From contig NZ_VITH01000005.1 in assembly GCF_007827815.1 (NCBI RefSeq), positions 124,001 to 188,000 of the forward strand: a stretch of 64,000 bases of DNA, given 5' to 3'. Shown here one piece after another: positions 1 to 7,547 of this stretch. Position numbers and translations under genes: made by a program. This DNA is from Azospirillum brasilense. GTDB taxonomy: Bacteria; Pseudomonadota; Alphaproteobacteria; Azospirillales; Azospirillaceae. Positions within the stretch are counted from its first letter, which is position 1. Each line of letters starts with the position of its first letter. The notes below the pieces were generated by a model. It made no database searches. It was given only the letters and a program-made list of their open reading frames with translations, and was not told where the DNA came from.

Positions 1-32
1 GGGTTGAAGGAAGGCAGGGGTTGAAGGAAGGC
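1..32. repeat. Tandem 15-mer repeat at the left edge
   Basis: The 15-mer GGGTTGAAGGAAGGC occurs twice, at 1-15 and 18-32, with a 17-bp period. The array touches the window edge, so more copies may lie to the left. No gene is visible in bases 1-71. Confidence 0.6.
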
Positions 33-71
33 GCGGCCCCGAAGGGAAACCGCAGGATCGGGTATCGCCTG

Positions 72-272
72 TCAGCGGTACGCTTGCAACGTCAAAAATG
101 ACCGGGCGTCAGAAAGGTTCCGTTCCCGGATGTGTTGGGCCGGGACATAGCCCGCTTCGGTTCCGTCCAGCCCGATGTCGCGCCGCAGATGGGCGCTCAG
201 CGTCTCCACGCCGGCGTCGTCGCCGTCGCGGTCCAGCCACTGCCGCAGCAGGGCGTTCCACAAGGTCTGCAT
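72..272 (-). CDS. Small DUF1127-like protein
   Basis: This is a 66-residue protein. Its middle (LSAHLRRDIGLDG) resembles the short Arg-rich segment of DUF1127 proteins, where a leucine-rich helix is followed by a D-I-G-L turn. Family members in Agrobacterium have been tied to RNA turnover and to phosphate and carbon responses; any role here is inference. The start is well supported because a GGAGAGGAG ribosome-binding sequence lies just upstream of the ATG. The gene is alone on its strand. The C-terminal 30 residues, with YVPAQHIRERN, are not typical of the family. Confidence 0.65.
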   Translation of the reverse strand: MQTLWNALLRQWLDRDGDDAGVETLSAHLRRDIGLDGTEAGYVPAQHIRERNLSDARSFLTLQAYR

Positions 273-577
273 GACTCCTCTCCTTGGTGCAGAGAAGCAA
301 TTAATCCGCTATCGGATGATTTCCGTCAAGCCCGATTACAGCGTGCCGGACCAAGTGGTTGGGCTGCTCCGCCTTCGCCCTTGGCGAACCGCCTTTTCCA
401 CGGTATGGAGTCCCGTCATGAAGGCGACCCCAAGTACCACCGGCATCGTGCTCTGACGCGTCCGACGCGCGGAGCCTGAACGCGCGCCCCCCGGAAGGGG
501 AGCCCGCGGTGTGTCCCTGCGCCCGCGCGCAGGCAAAAGGCCGCCGGATCGGCGGCTCACAAGCCGTGAGTGGTTTG
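273..577. other. Intergenic stretch between DUF1127-like gene and catB
   Basis: About 305 bases between divergent genes. The first 30 bases hold the ribosome-binding site and promoter region of the minus-strand small gene. The frame of the acetyltransferase remains open upstream to a GTG at 509, but the added residues do not resemble the family. No convincing promoter or operator was recognised. Confidence 0.4.
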
Positions 578-1213
578 ATGGAAAACGTCTTCGAAAGCCC
601 GTTCAAGGGCATCACGCTGGACCAGCAGGTCACCAACCCGAACATCGTCGTTGGCCGGTACAGCTATTATTCCGGCTATTATCATGGCCACAGCTTCGAC
701 GACTGCGCCCGGTTTCTTCTCCCGGACGCGGGCGTCGACCGGTTGGTGATCGGCAGCTTCTGCTCGATCGGGTCCGGCGCGGCCTTCATCATGGCGGGTA
801 ACCAAGGCCACCGGAACGACTGGATCAGCACCTTTCCCTTCTTCTGGATGCCCGAGGTGCCGGCGTTCGCCGGCGCGCGGAACGGCTATCGGCCGGCCGG
901 CGACACGGTGATCGGCAATGACGTCTGGATCGGGTCGGAAGCCATCGTCATGCCCGGCGTCACCATCGGTGACGGCGCCGTGATCGGCACAAGGGCGCTG
1001 GTGACACGGGACGTCGAGCCCTACGCGATCGTGGGTGGCAACCCCGCCCGGGTGATCCGCAAGCGCTTCGACGACGCTCTCATCGCGCTGCTGCTCGAGA
1101 TGAGGTGGTGGGATTGGTCCGATGACCAGTTGCAGGGCGCCATGCCGATCCTGACCAGCGGCGACGTCGCGCTTCTGCACCGCCACTGGCAGGACGTGAT
1201 CAAACCCACCTGA
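578..1213 (+). CDS. catB: CatB-type xenobiotic (chloramphenicol) O-acetyltransferase
   Basis: A left-handed beta-helix (hexapeptide repeat) acetyltransferase of the XAT / type B CAT class, which transfers acetyl from acetyl-CoA to hydroxyls such as that of chloramphenicol. The 211-residue product is full length. It carries the near-invariant N-terminus [10 protein letters not shown], the stretch [19 protein letters not shown], the segment GNQGHRNDW with the expected catalytic His, hexapeptide repeats around [19 protein letters not shown], and the closing [13 protein letters not shown]. The ATG at 578 matches the family N-terminus better than the upstream GTG at 509, although no clear Shine-Dalgarno precedes it. 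The gene stands alone next to a TetR/SDR pair. Chromosomal CatB homologues are common in environmental proteobacteria and need not confer clinical resistance. Confidence 0.9.
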   Translation: MENVFESPFKGITLDQQVTNPNIVVGRYSYYSGYYHGHSFDDCARFLLPDAGVDRLVIGSFCSIGSGAAFIMAGNQGHRNDWISTFPFFWMPEVPAFAGARNGYRPAGDTVIGNDVWIGSEAIVMPGVTIGDGAVIGTRALVTRDVEPYAIVGGNPARVIRKRFDDALIALLLEMRWWDWSDDQLQGAMPILTSGDVALLHRHWQDVIKPT

Positions 1214-1224
1214 CGGCAACCTTG

Positions 1225-1258
1225 TCGGCTTCGCCTGTTCATCGGCAGGCGAAGCCGA
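1225..1258. terminator. Hairpin downstream of catB
   Basis: A perfect 13-bp stem (TCGGCTTCGCCTG and its complement) with an 8-nt loop starts 11 bases after the catB stop. There is no T-run, so intrinsic termination is uncertain. It separates catB from the convergent tetR gene. Confidence 0.5.
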
Positions 1259-1292
1259 TCCCCGTGAACGACGCCGGACGCGTCCGGAACGC

Positions 1293-1979
1293 TCAAGGGG
1301 CCGGGCGGCCGCCGACGCGGGCGTCCCAGCCCAGCATCGCCACCTCGGCCACGGCCTCCAGCTCGGCGCGCTCCGCGCCGTCGCGGGCGAGGATCGACAT
1401 GCCGGCCTGCACCGTCTGCACGAAACGGGCGAGCGCGTGGAGATCGACCGAGGCCGGAATCTCGCCCTCGGCCACGGCCCGCGCCATACGCTCCGTCAGG
1501 ATATCGACCGCCGAGGCGCGCGCCGACCGCACCACCTCGCCCAGCTCGGCGTGCCCCTCGCTACCGACCGCGGAGAGCGTCACCATGCAGCCGCGCGGGA
1601 TGTCGCCGCGGCAGCCGGTGAGCGCCGCAGCCGAGTCCATCAGCAGGCCCATGACAGCCTCGCGGGCGGTGTCGGCGGTGAAGAAGCGCCCCCAGACCAG
1701 CCCCTCGTGGCTTTTGCGGTAATGGTTCAACGCCTCGACGTAGAGCGCCTCCTTCGATCCGAAGGCGGCGTAGAGGCTGGGCGAGCCGATTCCCATCGCC
1801 TCCGTCAGGTCGGCGATGGAGGTCGCCTCGTAGCCCTTGGTCCAGAACAGCCGGGTCGCCTGGGTCAGGGCGGCCTCGCGGTCGAAGGCGCGCGGCCGTC
1901 CACGCCCGCGGGCGGGCGGCGTGCCGGCCGTCTGGGCGGTCCTGTCATCGGTGCGCGGGGTCGGACGTGATTTCTGCAT
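1293..1979 (-). CDS. TetR/AcrR family transcriptional repressor
   Basis: A 228-residue one-component regulator. After a disordered basic N-terminus (about residues 1-30) comes a typical TetR helix-turn-helix at about 33-80, including LFWTKGYEATSIADLTEAMG and SLYAAFGSKEALYVEAL. The C-terminal ligand-binding and dimerisation region is divergent, as usual. The gene is divergent from an SDR oxidoreductase, and the shared 150-bp region holds two copies of a 16-bp palindrome. The simplest reading is that it represses the SDR gene and itself, with release by an unknown ligand. A weaker copy of the same palindrome overlaps its own start codon. Confidence 0.9.
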   Translation of the reverse strand: MQKSRPTPRTDDRTAQTAGTPPARGRGRPRAFDREAALTQATRLFWTKGYEATSIADLTEAMGIGSPSLYAAFGSKEALYVEALNHYRKSHEGLVWGRFFTADTAREAVMGLLMDSAAALTGCRGDIPRGCMVTLSAVGSEGHAELGEVVRSARASAVDILTERMARAVAEGEIPASVDLHALARFVQTVQAGMSILARDGAERAELEAVAEVAMLGWDARVGGRPAP

Positions 1980-2042
1980 CGATCACTATTTAATCCCGCC
2001 GCCGCGTGGGGGCAATGGCCTCGGACAACGGTGTTCTATTTC

Positions 2043-2058
2043 TGTGTCGATCAATACA
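2043..2058. promoter_or_regulatory. Predicted TetR operator, copy 1
   Basis: TGTGTCGATCAATACA is an imperfect 16-bp palindrome within a 24-bp block (2039-2062). The same block recurs in inverted orientation at 2097-2120 with a single mismatch. Its position between the divergent tetR and SDR genes fits an operator. Confidence 0.65.
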
Positions 2059-2100
2059 AAAAAAACATTGACCGAGGCGCCGAACACCTCTAGCTGTTTT

Positions 2101-2116
2101 TGTATCGATCGACACA
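2101..2116. promoter_or_regulatory. Predicted TetR operator, copy 2
   Basis: TGTATCGATCGACACA is the inverted partner of the site at 2043-2058. It ends 13 bases before the preferred SDR start codon, so occupancy would cover the promoter or leader of that gene. Centre-to-centre distance to copy 1 is 58 bp. A weaker match overlaps the tetR start at about 1975-1990. Confidence 0.65.
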
Positions 2117-2129
2117 GAAAGGCCGGATC

Positions 2130-2882
2130 ATGGGTGAGCCGATGGGTGAGTTGGTTGGCAAGCGCGCGCTGGTGACGGGCGGTTCGCGGGGCATCGGCGC
2201 CGCCATCGCGCTGGCGCTCGCCGCCAAGGGCGCGGATGTGGCGATCTCCTACGAGCGGTCGGCCGAGCGCGCCGCCGAGGTCGCCCGGGCGATCGAGGCG
2301 AAGGGCCGGCGCGCGGTCGCCATCCAGGCCGACAGCGCCGATCCGGCGGCCATGGCGGAGTTGGTCCGTCAAACGGTCGAGGGGCTCGGCGGCCTCGACA
2401 TTCTGGTCAACAACGCCGGCATCGCCCGCCAGGGCCTGGTCGCCGAGATGAGCCTCGCCGACATCGACGCGCTTCTGGACGTCAACGTGCGCGCCGCGGT
2501 GCTGGTGGCGCAGGCGGCCATCCCGCATCTGAACGAGGGCGGACGCATCGTCTTCATCGGGTCGTGCCTCGCCGACCGCATCACCGCGCCGGGCGTCACC
2601 GTCTATTCGATGACCAAGTCGGCGCAGATCGCCCTGACGCACGGCCTCGCCCGCGAACTCGGCCCGCGCGGCATCACGGTGAATCTGGTCCAGCCGGGGG
2701 CGACCGACACCGACATGAATCCGGCGAACGGCGATCATTCCGAAATCCTGCGCTCGCAGACGCCGCTCGGTCGTTACGGCCAGCCGGAGGACGTGGCGGC
2801 GGCGGTGGCCTTCCTGGCCAGCCCGGCGGCGCGGCAGATTTCCGGGGCCACCCTGACGGTGGACGGCGGCCTGAACGCTTAG
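2130..2882 (+). CDS. Short-chain dehydrogenase/reductase (FabG-like)
   Basis: A 250-residue classical SDR, an NAD(P)-dependent oxidoreductase with a Rossmann fold. Visible motifs are the TGGSRGIG cofactor loop near residue 14, LVNNAG near the end of beta-4, the catalytic YSMTK and the C-terminal SGATLTVDGGLNA. The ATG at 2130 is preferred because it follows an AGAAAGG sequence; a second in-frame ATG lies at 2142. The gene is divergent from tetR and sits behind two putative TetR operators, so it is probably the regulated target. The substrate cannot be told from sequence. It is not next to other fatty-acid genes, so calling it fabG would be unsafe. Confidence 0.9.
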   Translation: MGEPMGELVGKRALVTGGSRGIGAAIALALAAKGADVAISYERSAERAAEVARAIEAKGRRAVAIQADSADPAAMAELVRQTVEGLGGLDILVNNAGIARQGLVAEMSLADIDALLDVNVRAAVLVAQAAIPHLNEGGRIVFIGSCLADRITAPGVTVYSMTKSAQIALTHGLARELGPRGITVNLVQPGATDTDMNPANGDHSEILRSQTPLGRYGQPEDVAAAVAFLASPAARQISGATLTVDGGLNA

Positions 2883-2897
2883 CCTAATCCGGAACAG

Positions 2898-2934
2898 GTC
2901 CGGGGAAGCCTTTGGTTGAAAAGGCTCCCCGGAC
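2898..2934. terminator. Strong hairpin after the SDR gene
   Basis: An inverted repeat with arms GTCCGGGGA...TCCCCGGAC, extended by a paired GCCTTT/AAAGGC, begins 16 bases after the SDR stop. It has no clear poly-T tail. Confidence 0.5.
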
Positions 2935-2949
2935 GTCACCGGCCAAGGA

Positions 2950-2965
2950 TTAACGATCCGTTAAC
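2950..2965. promoter_or_regulatory. CtrA-box-like site upstream of opgC
   Basis: The sequence TTAA-CGATCCG-TTAAC exactly fits the CtrA consensus TTAA-N7-TTAAC known from Caulobacter and relatives. It lies about 125 bp upstream of the OpgC-like gene. No second CtrA site was found nearby. Confidence 0.5.
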
Positions 2966-3087
2966 GGCGAATATGGGGCGACCCGAGGAGCGCCAACGCC
3001 AGCAACGGAGACGCCACAGATGCGGCACGCACCGATGAAAACGGCCGATTCCCCCGCCACCCGGCCGCCGCCGCAGGGTGCCGCCCG

Positions 3088-4293
3088 ATGAGCCGTTCCG
3101 CGACGCTCGACGGGCTGCGGGGGTATTTCCTCGTCTTCATGATGGTGAACCACGTGGTGCTGGCCGGCGGCGTCCTGCTCGCCAAGGTCAACCACGCCGA
3201 ACTCGGCTATGTGCAGGACGCCCAGGGCTTCGTGCTGCTGTCGGGCATCGTCGCCGGGATGTACTACACCCGCGTCTGGACCCAGCGTTCGCCCGAAGCG
3301 GCCCGGCGCCGTCTGTTCGCCCGCGCCCGCGAGCTGTACGTCTCGACCATGCTGGTGATCGCGCTGGTCACCGCCATGGTGGTGCTGGTCCCCGGCGCGC
3401 GGGAGCCGCTGGGCGGATTCCTCGGGCATCTGGCCGGACTGGAGCCCGGCACCCTGCTGGCGAGCGCGCTCCTGCTGCATTCGCCGACCTTCACGGATCT
3501 GCTGATCCAGTACATTCTCTACCTCGCGGCGACGCCGCTGCTGCTCCGCCTGATCCTCGACGGCCACGCCCGCAAGGTCGCGCTGGGCAGCGCCGCGCTG
3601 TGGGCCGCCGTGCAGATGGGCCTGCATGTGCCGGTGCTGAGCGCGCTCGACGCTGGCCTGGGGCGGCTCAGCGACGGTCTGGCGGTGCGCGGGCCGTTCA
3701 ACCCGCTCGCCTGGCAGGTGCTCTACGTCGCCGGGCTGCTGATCGGCAGCGCCGTGCAGCGGGGCCGCTTCGACACCGACCGCTGGTTCCCGGTCGAGCG
3801 GCCGCCCTGGCTGGTGCCGGCGCTGGTCACCGTGGTGGTCTGCGCAGCCTGGCACCTGTCCTTCGTCCACGAGCTGGTCAGCCCGATCGTCGGCGAGCGT
3901 TTCCTGCGCTACGTCGACCGCACGGAGTTCAGCCTCGTCTACCTCGCGAACTTCGCGGCGCTGGCCTATGCCGTGTCCTGGCTGCTCATCGCCGGGCCGC
4001 GGTCGTCCCACCCGGTCGCCGCCGGCACCGCACGGCTGCTCACCGCGCTGTTCAACCTGCCCTTCCTCCGGCTGCTGGGGCGGCACTCGCTGCAGGTCTA
4101 CCTGTTCCACGTGCTGGTCGCCTACGCGATCCTGCTGATCGACCTGTTCGGCGGCCCCTTCAACCAACTCACCAAGGCGGTCCTGCTGCTCGCCAGCGTC
4201 GCCAGCCTCGCCATCCCCGCCCTGTGGCGCGAGCGGAGCCGCGCCAAGCCGGCGGAGCAGGGCGCCGTCCGGATGGGCTCGTCCCAAGGCTGA
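3088..4293 (+). CDS. OpgC-family integral membrane protein
   Basis: A 401-residue polytopic membrane protein of the OpgC family, which in related bacteria modifies periplasmic glucans with acyl (often succinyl) groups. The N-terminal TLDGLRGYFLVFMMVNH resembles family members, and about ten hydrophobic segments run to the C-terminus. The conserved HSLQVYLFHVLVAYAIL segment lies near residue 335. The gene is monocistronic, behind a CtrA-like box and followed 158 bp later by a secreted hydrolase. No glucan synthase is in this window, so the acceptor is unknown. The basic tail after residue 380 is probably cytoplasmic. Confidence 0.8.
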   Translation: MSRSATLDGLRGYFLVFMMVNHVVLAGGVLLAKVNHAELGYVQDAQGFVLLSGIVAGMYYTRVWTQRSPEAARRRLFARARELYVSTMLVIALVTAMVVLVPGAREPLGGFLGHLAGLEPGTLLASALLLHSPTFTDLLIQYILYLAATPLLLRLILDGHARKVALGSAALWAAVQMGLHVPVLSALDAGLGRLSDGLAVRGPFNPLAWQVLYVAGLLIGSAVQRGRFDTDRWFPVERPPWLVPALVTVVVCAAWHLSFVHELVSPIVGERFLRYVDRTEFSLVYLANFAALAYAVSWLLIAGPRSSHPVAAGTARLLTALFNLPFLRLLGRHSLQVYLFHVLVAYAILLIDLFGGPFNQLTKAVLLLASVASLAIPALWRERSRAKPAEQGAVRMGSSQG

Positions 4294-4451
4294 GCGCGCC
4301 GGGGGCTTGGACGGACGGGACCCGTCTTGTCCTGGACAAGCCCGCCCCGCTGGGTCAAAGAGAAAGCATCGAAAGGGGTGGGACGGGTGGAAGGGTCATC
4401 GCCCGGCCGATCCCCGCCCGCCCCTGCGCTGCTTGAGGATGATCGACCCGC

Positions 4452-5969
4452 GTGACGAGACGCGCCCATCATCGGCGGTTGGGGACTCTGGCCGCCGCCC
4501 TGCTGGCGGTGACGCTGGCGCCCGCGCTGGCCCCGGCGCCGGCCAAGGCCGACCCCCGCTTCGTGCCCGGTCCCTGCTGGTTCTCTGTGCCGGAGGGCGA
4601 GGCCGCGCTGTGCGGGACCGTCGGCGTGCCCGACCGGCGCGACCGGCCGGCGACGCGGGCCTTCCGCCTGCCGGTCGTCGTCCTGCTGTCCACCGCCAAG
4701 CAGCCGTCCCCCGACCCCGTCCTGTTCCTGGAGGGCGGCCCCGGCGCCTCCCCCTTCGGCAGCGGCGAGGCGGTGGAGGAGCGGATGGAGGTGTGGTGGT
4801 CGCTGACCGCCGGGTTCCGCCGGTCGCGCCACGTCGTGCTGTTCGATCCGCGCGGCGCCGGGCGGGCCGAGCCGGACACCGACTGCCCGGAGCTGGACGT
4901 GCTGGGCGCCTCGCCCCGCTTGCGCCCGGTGTCGCGGGACCGCCGCGCCACGCTGGAGCGCACGGCCATCGCCGCCTGCCGCGACCGCTTCACCGCCGCC
5001 GGGCTGGACGGCGCGATGTTCACCACCCCCATCGCCGCCGACGACGCCATGGACGTCGCCGCGGCGCTGGGCGCGCCGCGGGTCAACCTGTTCGCCGTGT
5101 CCTACGGCACGCGGGTGGCGCTGGAGATCCTGCGGCGCCACGGCGGGCGGGTGCGCACGGCGGTGCTCGATTCCATCTACCCGCCCGACGTCAACGCGAC
5201 GGAGGAGGCGCCCTGGCTGGTGCAGCGGGCGTTCAAGCGGCTGTTCGACGACTGCGCGGCCAACCGCGTGTGCCGCGCCGCCTATCCGGACCTGGAGCGC
5301 CATCTGCTGGAGCTGGTGGAGCGGCTGGGCAAGGCCCCGGTGGACGTGCCGGTGGGCGACCCGGAGATCCCGCGCTGGGCGCGGCTGGACAGTGGCGCCG
5401 CCCTGTCGGCCCTGCTGGAGGCGATGGCCGAGGGCGAGAGCGTGCCCCGCCTGCCCGCCCTGATCGAACGGGCGTGGCGCGGGCGCTACGACCGCCTGAC
5501 CGACTGGGTCCCCGCCCCCTGGCTGGGCGACCCCGACTCGGCGGAGGGCATGGCCTTTTCCATCGAATGCCGCGAGACGGTGAATCCCGCCGACCCGCTG
5601 CGGCTGGCCGACGCCGCCCGCCGCTTCGCCCCCTACGGCGCGGTCACCGCCGACGATCCCGGCCGGCGCGTCTGCGCCCAATGGCCCGCCGCCGCGCAGG
5701 AAGCGTCGGAGCGGCTGCCGGTGGCCAGTGCGGTGCCGGTGCTCCTGCTGTCCGGCGCCTACGACCCGCTGACCCCGCCGGAGTGGGCGGAGCGCGCCGC
5801 GACGACCCTGCCGAAAAGCCGGCACCTCGTCTTCCGCAGCGCCGGGCATCTGGTCACCGCGTCGGACGACTGCGCCGTCGCGGTGGCCGCCCAGTTCGTG
5901 GAGTCGGAAACCCTGCCCGCCAACGCCTGCCCGGCGGCGGCCAAGCCGCCGGGGTTCCAGCCGCCATAA
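4452..5969 (+). CDS. Secreted alpha/beta hydrolase, TAP-like (S33 peptidase family)
   Basis: A 505-residue hydrolase related to tripeptidyl/prolyl aminopeptidases. A signal peptide spans about residues 1-35 (twin Arg, Leu/Ala-rich core, end near AKADP), so the enzyme acts in the periplasm or outside. The oxyanion-loop motif FLEGGPGASPFG, the nucleophile elbow AVSYGTR, an Asp in SGAYDPLTPPEWA and the His in SAGHLV form the expected triad. The last part matches a TAP C-terminal domain. Several cysteines may form disulfides. The GTG start follows a GAGGA sequence. It converges on speE only 3 bases away. The substrate is not evident. Confidence 0.85.
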   Translation: MTRRAHHRRLGTLAAALLAVTLAPALAPAPAKADPRFVPGPCWFSVPEGEAALCGTVGVPDRRDRPATRAFRLPVVVLLSTAKQPSPDPVLFLEGGPGASPFGSGEAVEERMEVWWSLTAGFRRSRHVVLFDPRGAGRAEPDTDCPELDVLGASPRLRPVSRDRRATLERTAIAACRDRFTAAGLDGAMFTTPIAADDAMDVAAALGAPRVNLFAVSYGTRVALEILRRHGGRVRTAVLDSIYPPDVNATEEAPWLVQRAFKRLFDDCAANRVCRAAYPDLERHLLELVERLGKAPVDVPVGDPEIPRWARLDSGAALSALLEAMAEGESVPRLPALIERAWRGRYDRLTDWVPAPWLGDPDSAEGMAFSIECRETVNPADPLRLADAARRFAPYGAVTADDPGRRVCAQWPAAAQEASERLPVASAVPVLLLSGAYDPLTPPEWAERAATTLPKSRHLVFRSAGHLVTASDDCAVAVAAQFVESETLPANACPAAAKPPGFQPP

Positions 5970-5972
5970 ACC

Positions 5973-6833
5973 CTACTTCAGCGCGTCCAGCATGAAGGCC
6001 GGCAGGGCGAAGCTGGCGACGTGGATGTCGGGCGTGTAGTAGCGGGTGGTCAGCCCCGCCGCGGCGAAGCGCGGGCGGATCGCCTCCGCCGTCTGGCGGC
6101 GCAACGCCGCGTCGTCGGTGGCCCAGCCGAAGGCCATGAAGCCGCCGTAGTAGCTGGGCACCGGCGCCACGAAGAAGCTTGCGTCCGCGAACAGCCGGCC
6201 CAGCCGCCGGTGGCTGTCCTTCAGCTCGCCCGGCTGGAGGAACGGCACGCCGTTCTGGGTGACCAGCACGCCGCCGGGGGTCAGCCGGGCCTTGCAGTCG
6301 GCGTAGAACTCCTCGGTGAAGAGGACCGCGCCCGGCCCGTGGGGGTCGGTGGAATCGACGATGATGACGTCGAACCGCTCCGCCGTTTCCTTTACGAAGG
6401 CGCAGCCGTCGGCGATCACCAGATCGGCACGCGGGTCGTCGAAGGCACCGGCGCTGATGGACGGCAGATGGGCGATGGACAGGTCGACCACCGAGCGGTC
6501 GATCTCCACCATCGTCACCCGTTCCACCATCTTGTGCTCCAGGCAGCGGCGCAGCATGCCGCCGTCGCCGCCACCGACGATCAGGACGCGGCGGACCCGC
6601 CCATGCGCCAGGATCGGCACATGGGTCAGCATCTCGTGATAGACGAACTCGTCGCCTTCCGTGGTCTGGACGACGCCGTCGAGCGCCATCACGCGGCCAA
6701 GCACCGGGTTCTCGAAGATCACCAGGTCCTGGAGGGCGGTGCGGTCGCGGTGCAGGACGCGGCCCATGCGCAGGCGCTGGGCCACGTCCTTGTGCAGCGT
6801 CTCGTCGTACCAGCCGGAGCCGGAGTCGCTCAT
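5973..6833 (-). CDS. speE: Spermidine synthase (polyamine aminopropyltransferase)
   Basis: A 286-residue aminopropyltransferase that moves the aminopropyl group of decarboxylated SAM to putrescine to give spermidine. Visible are YHEMLTHVP, the SAM-binding VGGGDGGMLR, the acidic VEIDRSVVDL and the active-site VDSTDPHGPG. Length is normal for the family. The start ATG overlaps the speD stop (ATGA), so the two genes are translationally coupled, and speD makes the co-substrate. The frame stays open further upstream only as the shadow of speD. Confidence 0.95.
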   Translation of the reverse strand: MSDSGSGWYDETLHKDVAQRLRMGRVLHRDRTALQDLVIFENPVLGRVMALDGVVQTTEGDEFVYHEMLTHVPILAHGRVRRVLIVGGGDGGMLRRCLEHKMVERVTMVEIDRSVVDLSIAHLPSISAGAFDDPRADLVIADGCAFVKETAERFDVIIVDSTDPHGPGAVLFTEEFYADCKARLTPGGVLVTQNGVPFLQPGELKDSHRRLGRLFADASFFVAPVPSYYGGFMAFGWATDDAALRRQTAEAIRPRFAAAGLTTRYYTPDIHVASFALPAFMLDALK

Positions 6834-7339
6834 GACCCGGTTTCGCCGCGCAGCAGCTCGTCGCACTTCACGCCGGTGGGCTTGAAGGCGCGCTCCAGCA
6901 CCGGAATGGCCTTCATGGGCTGGGCGTCGCCGCACATGAAGATGTCCAGCGCGGCGTAGCCGCGTTCCGGCCAGGTGTGGATGCTGATGTGCGACTCGGC
7001 GAGCACCGCCACGCCGGAGACGCCGCCGTTCGGCGTGAAATGGTGCAGGTGGATGTGCAGGAGCGTCGCCCCCGCCACCTCGACCGACTCGATCAGCGTG
7101 GAACGGACATGGTCCAGCTCGTCCAGACGTTCGGCACCCCACAGATCGACGATCAGATGGGTGCCGGCGCAGACCTTGCCATCGCGGACGATGAAATGGT
7201 CTTTGCGGTCGTCTTGAGATTCCCTCCAGGGACCGGAAGTGATGTTGGTCCGGTTGGAGATTTGACCTTCCGTTTGGGCTTTCCTTGGATCGCTTCCCAA
7301 GTCCATCCCCAATTGGAAGAGAGAAGCGGTCTTCGCCAT
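6830..7339 (-). CDS. speD: S-adenosylmethionine decarboxylase proenzyme
   Basis: A pyruvoyl-dependent AdoMet decarboxylase that supplies decarboxylated SAM to SpeE. The self-cleavage site is visible as AESHISIHTWPE, with Ser116 expected to become the pyruvoyl group. HLIVDLWG is the usual N-terminal strand, and the Cys in FMCGD fits the catalytic residue. The core is about 120 residues, but this protein has about 45 extra N-terminal residues of low similarity. The start is nevertheless well supported by GGGGGAG just upstream. It is followed by speE with a 4-base overlap. Confidence 0.93.
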   Translation of the reverse strand: MAKTASLFQLGMDLGSDPRKAQTEGQISNRTNITSGPWRESQDDRKDHFIVRDGKVCAGTHLIVDLWGAERLDELDHVRSTLIESVEVAGATLLHIHLHHFTPNGGVSGVAVLAESHISIHTWPERGYAALDIFMCGDAQPMKAIPVLERAFKPTGVKCDELLRGETGS

Positions 7340-7390
7340 CGTTCTCCCCCATCAGCAGATGTTCCGCGCAAATGGCGCGGAGGAGGGGGG

Positions 7391-7419
7391 CATATGGGAC
7401 AAATTCGCATGCGAATCAA
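7391..7419 (-). promoter_or_regulatory. Candidate speDE promoter with palindromic operator
   Basis: On the minus strand TTGATT is followed after exactly 17 bases by CATATG, a plausible though weak sigma-70 pair for speD. A perfect 14-bp palindrome ATTCGCATGCGAAT (7403-7416) lies in the spacer, overlapping the -35 element. That placement would suit a repressor. No regulator was identified. Confidence 0.4.
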
Positions 7420-7547
7420 CACAATTCTGTCCCCGCATCCCCTTTGTGCTTGGCGGCGGGCCTCTGGCGCGCTGTGCGGCGGCGGCGCATAATCGCCCGG
7501 CCGCCGCCTTCCGGAGCGGTCCGGAATCCTGCCTGGAGGTCCCCGCC

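Noticed and set aside
509..577. GTG start at 509 for catB
   Set aside because: The extra 23 residues do not resemble CatB proteins, which begin close to the ATG at 578.
2130..2882. Naming the SDR gene fabG
   Set aside because: It has general SDR motifs but a TetR-controlled, non-fatty-acid context, so substrate assignment is unsupported.
5973..7352. One long fused frame covering speE and upstream sequence
   Set aside because: The upstream part is the speD gene read in another frame; the speD-speE ATGA overlap is the standard arrangement.
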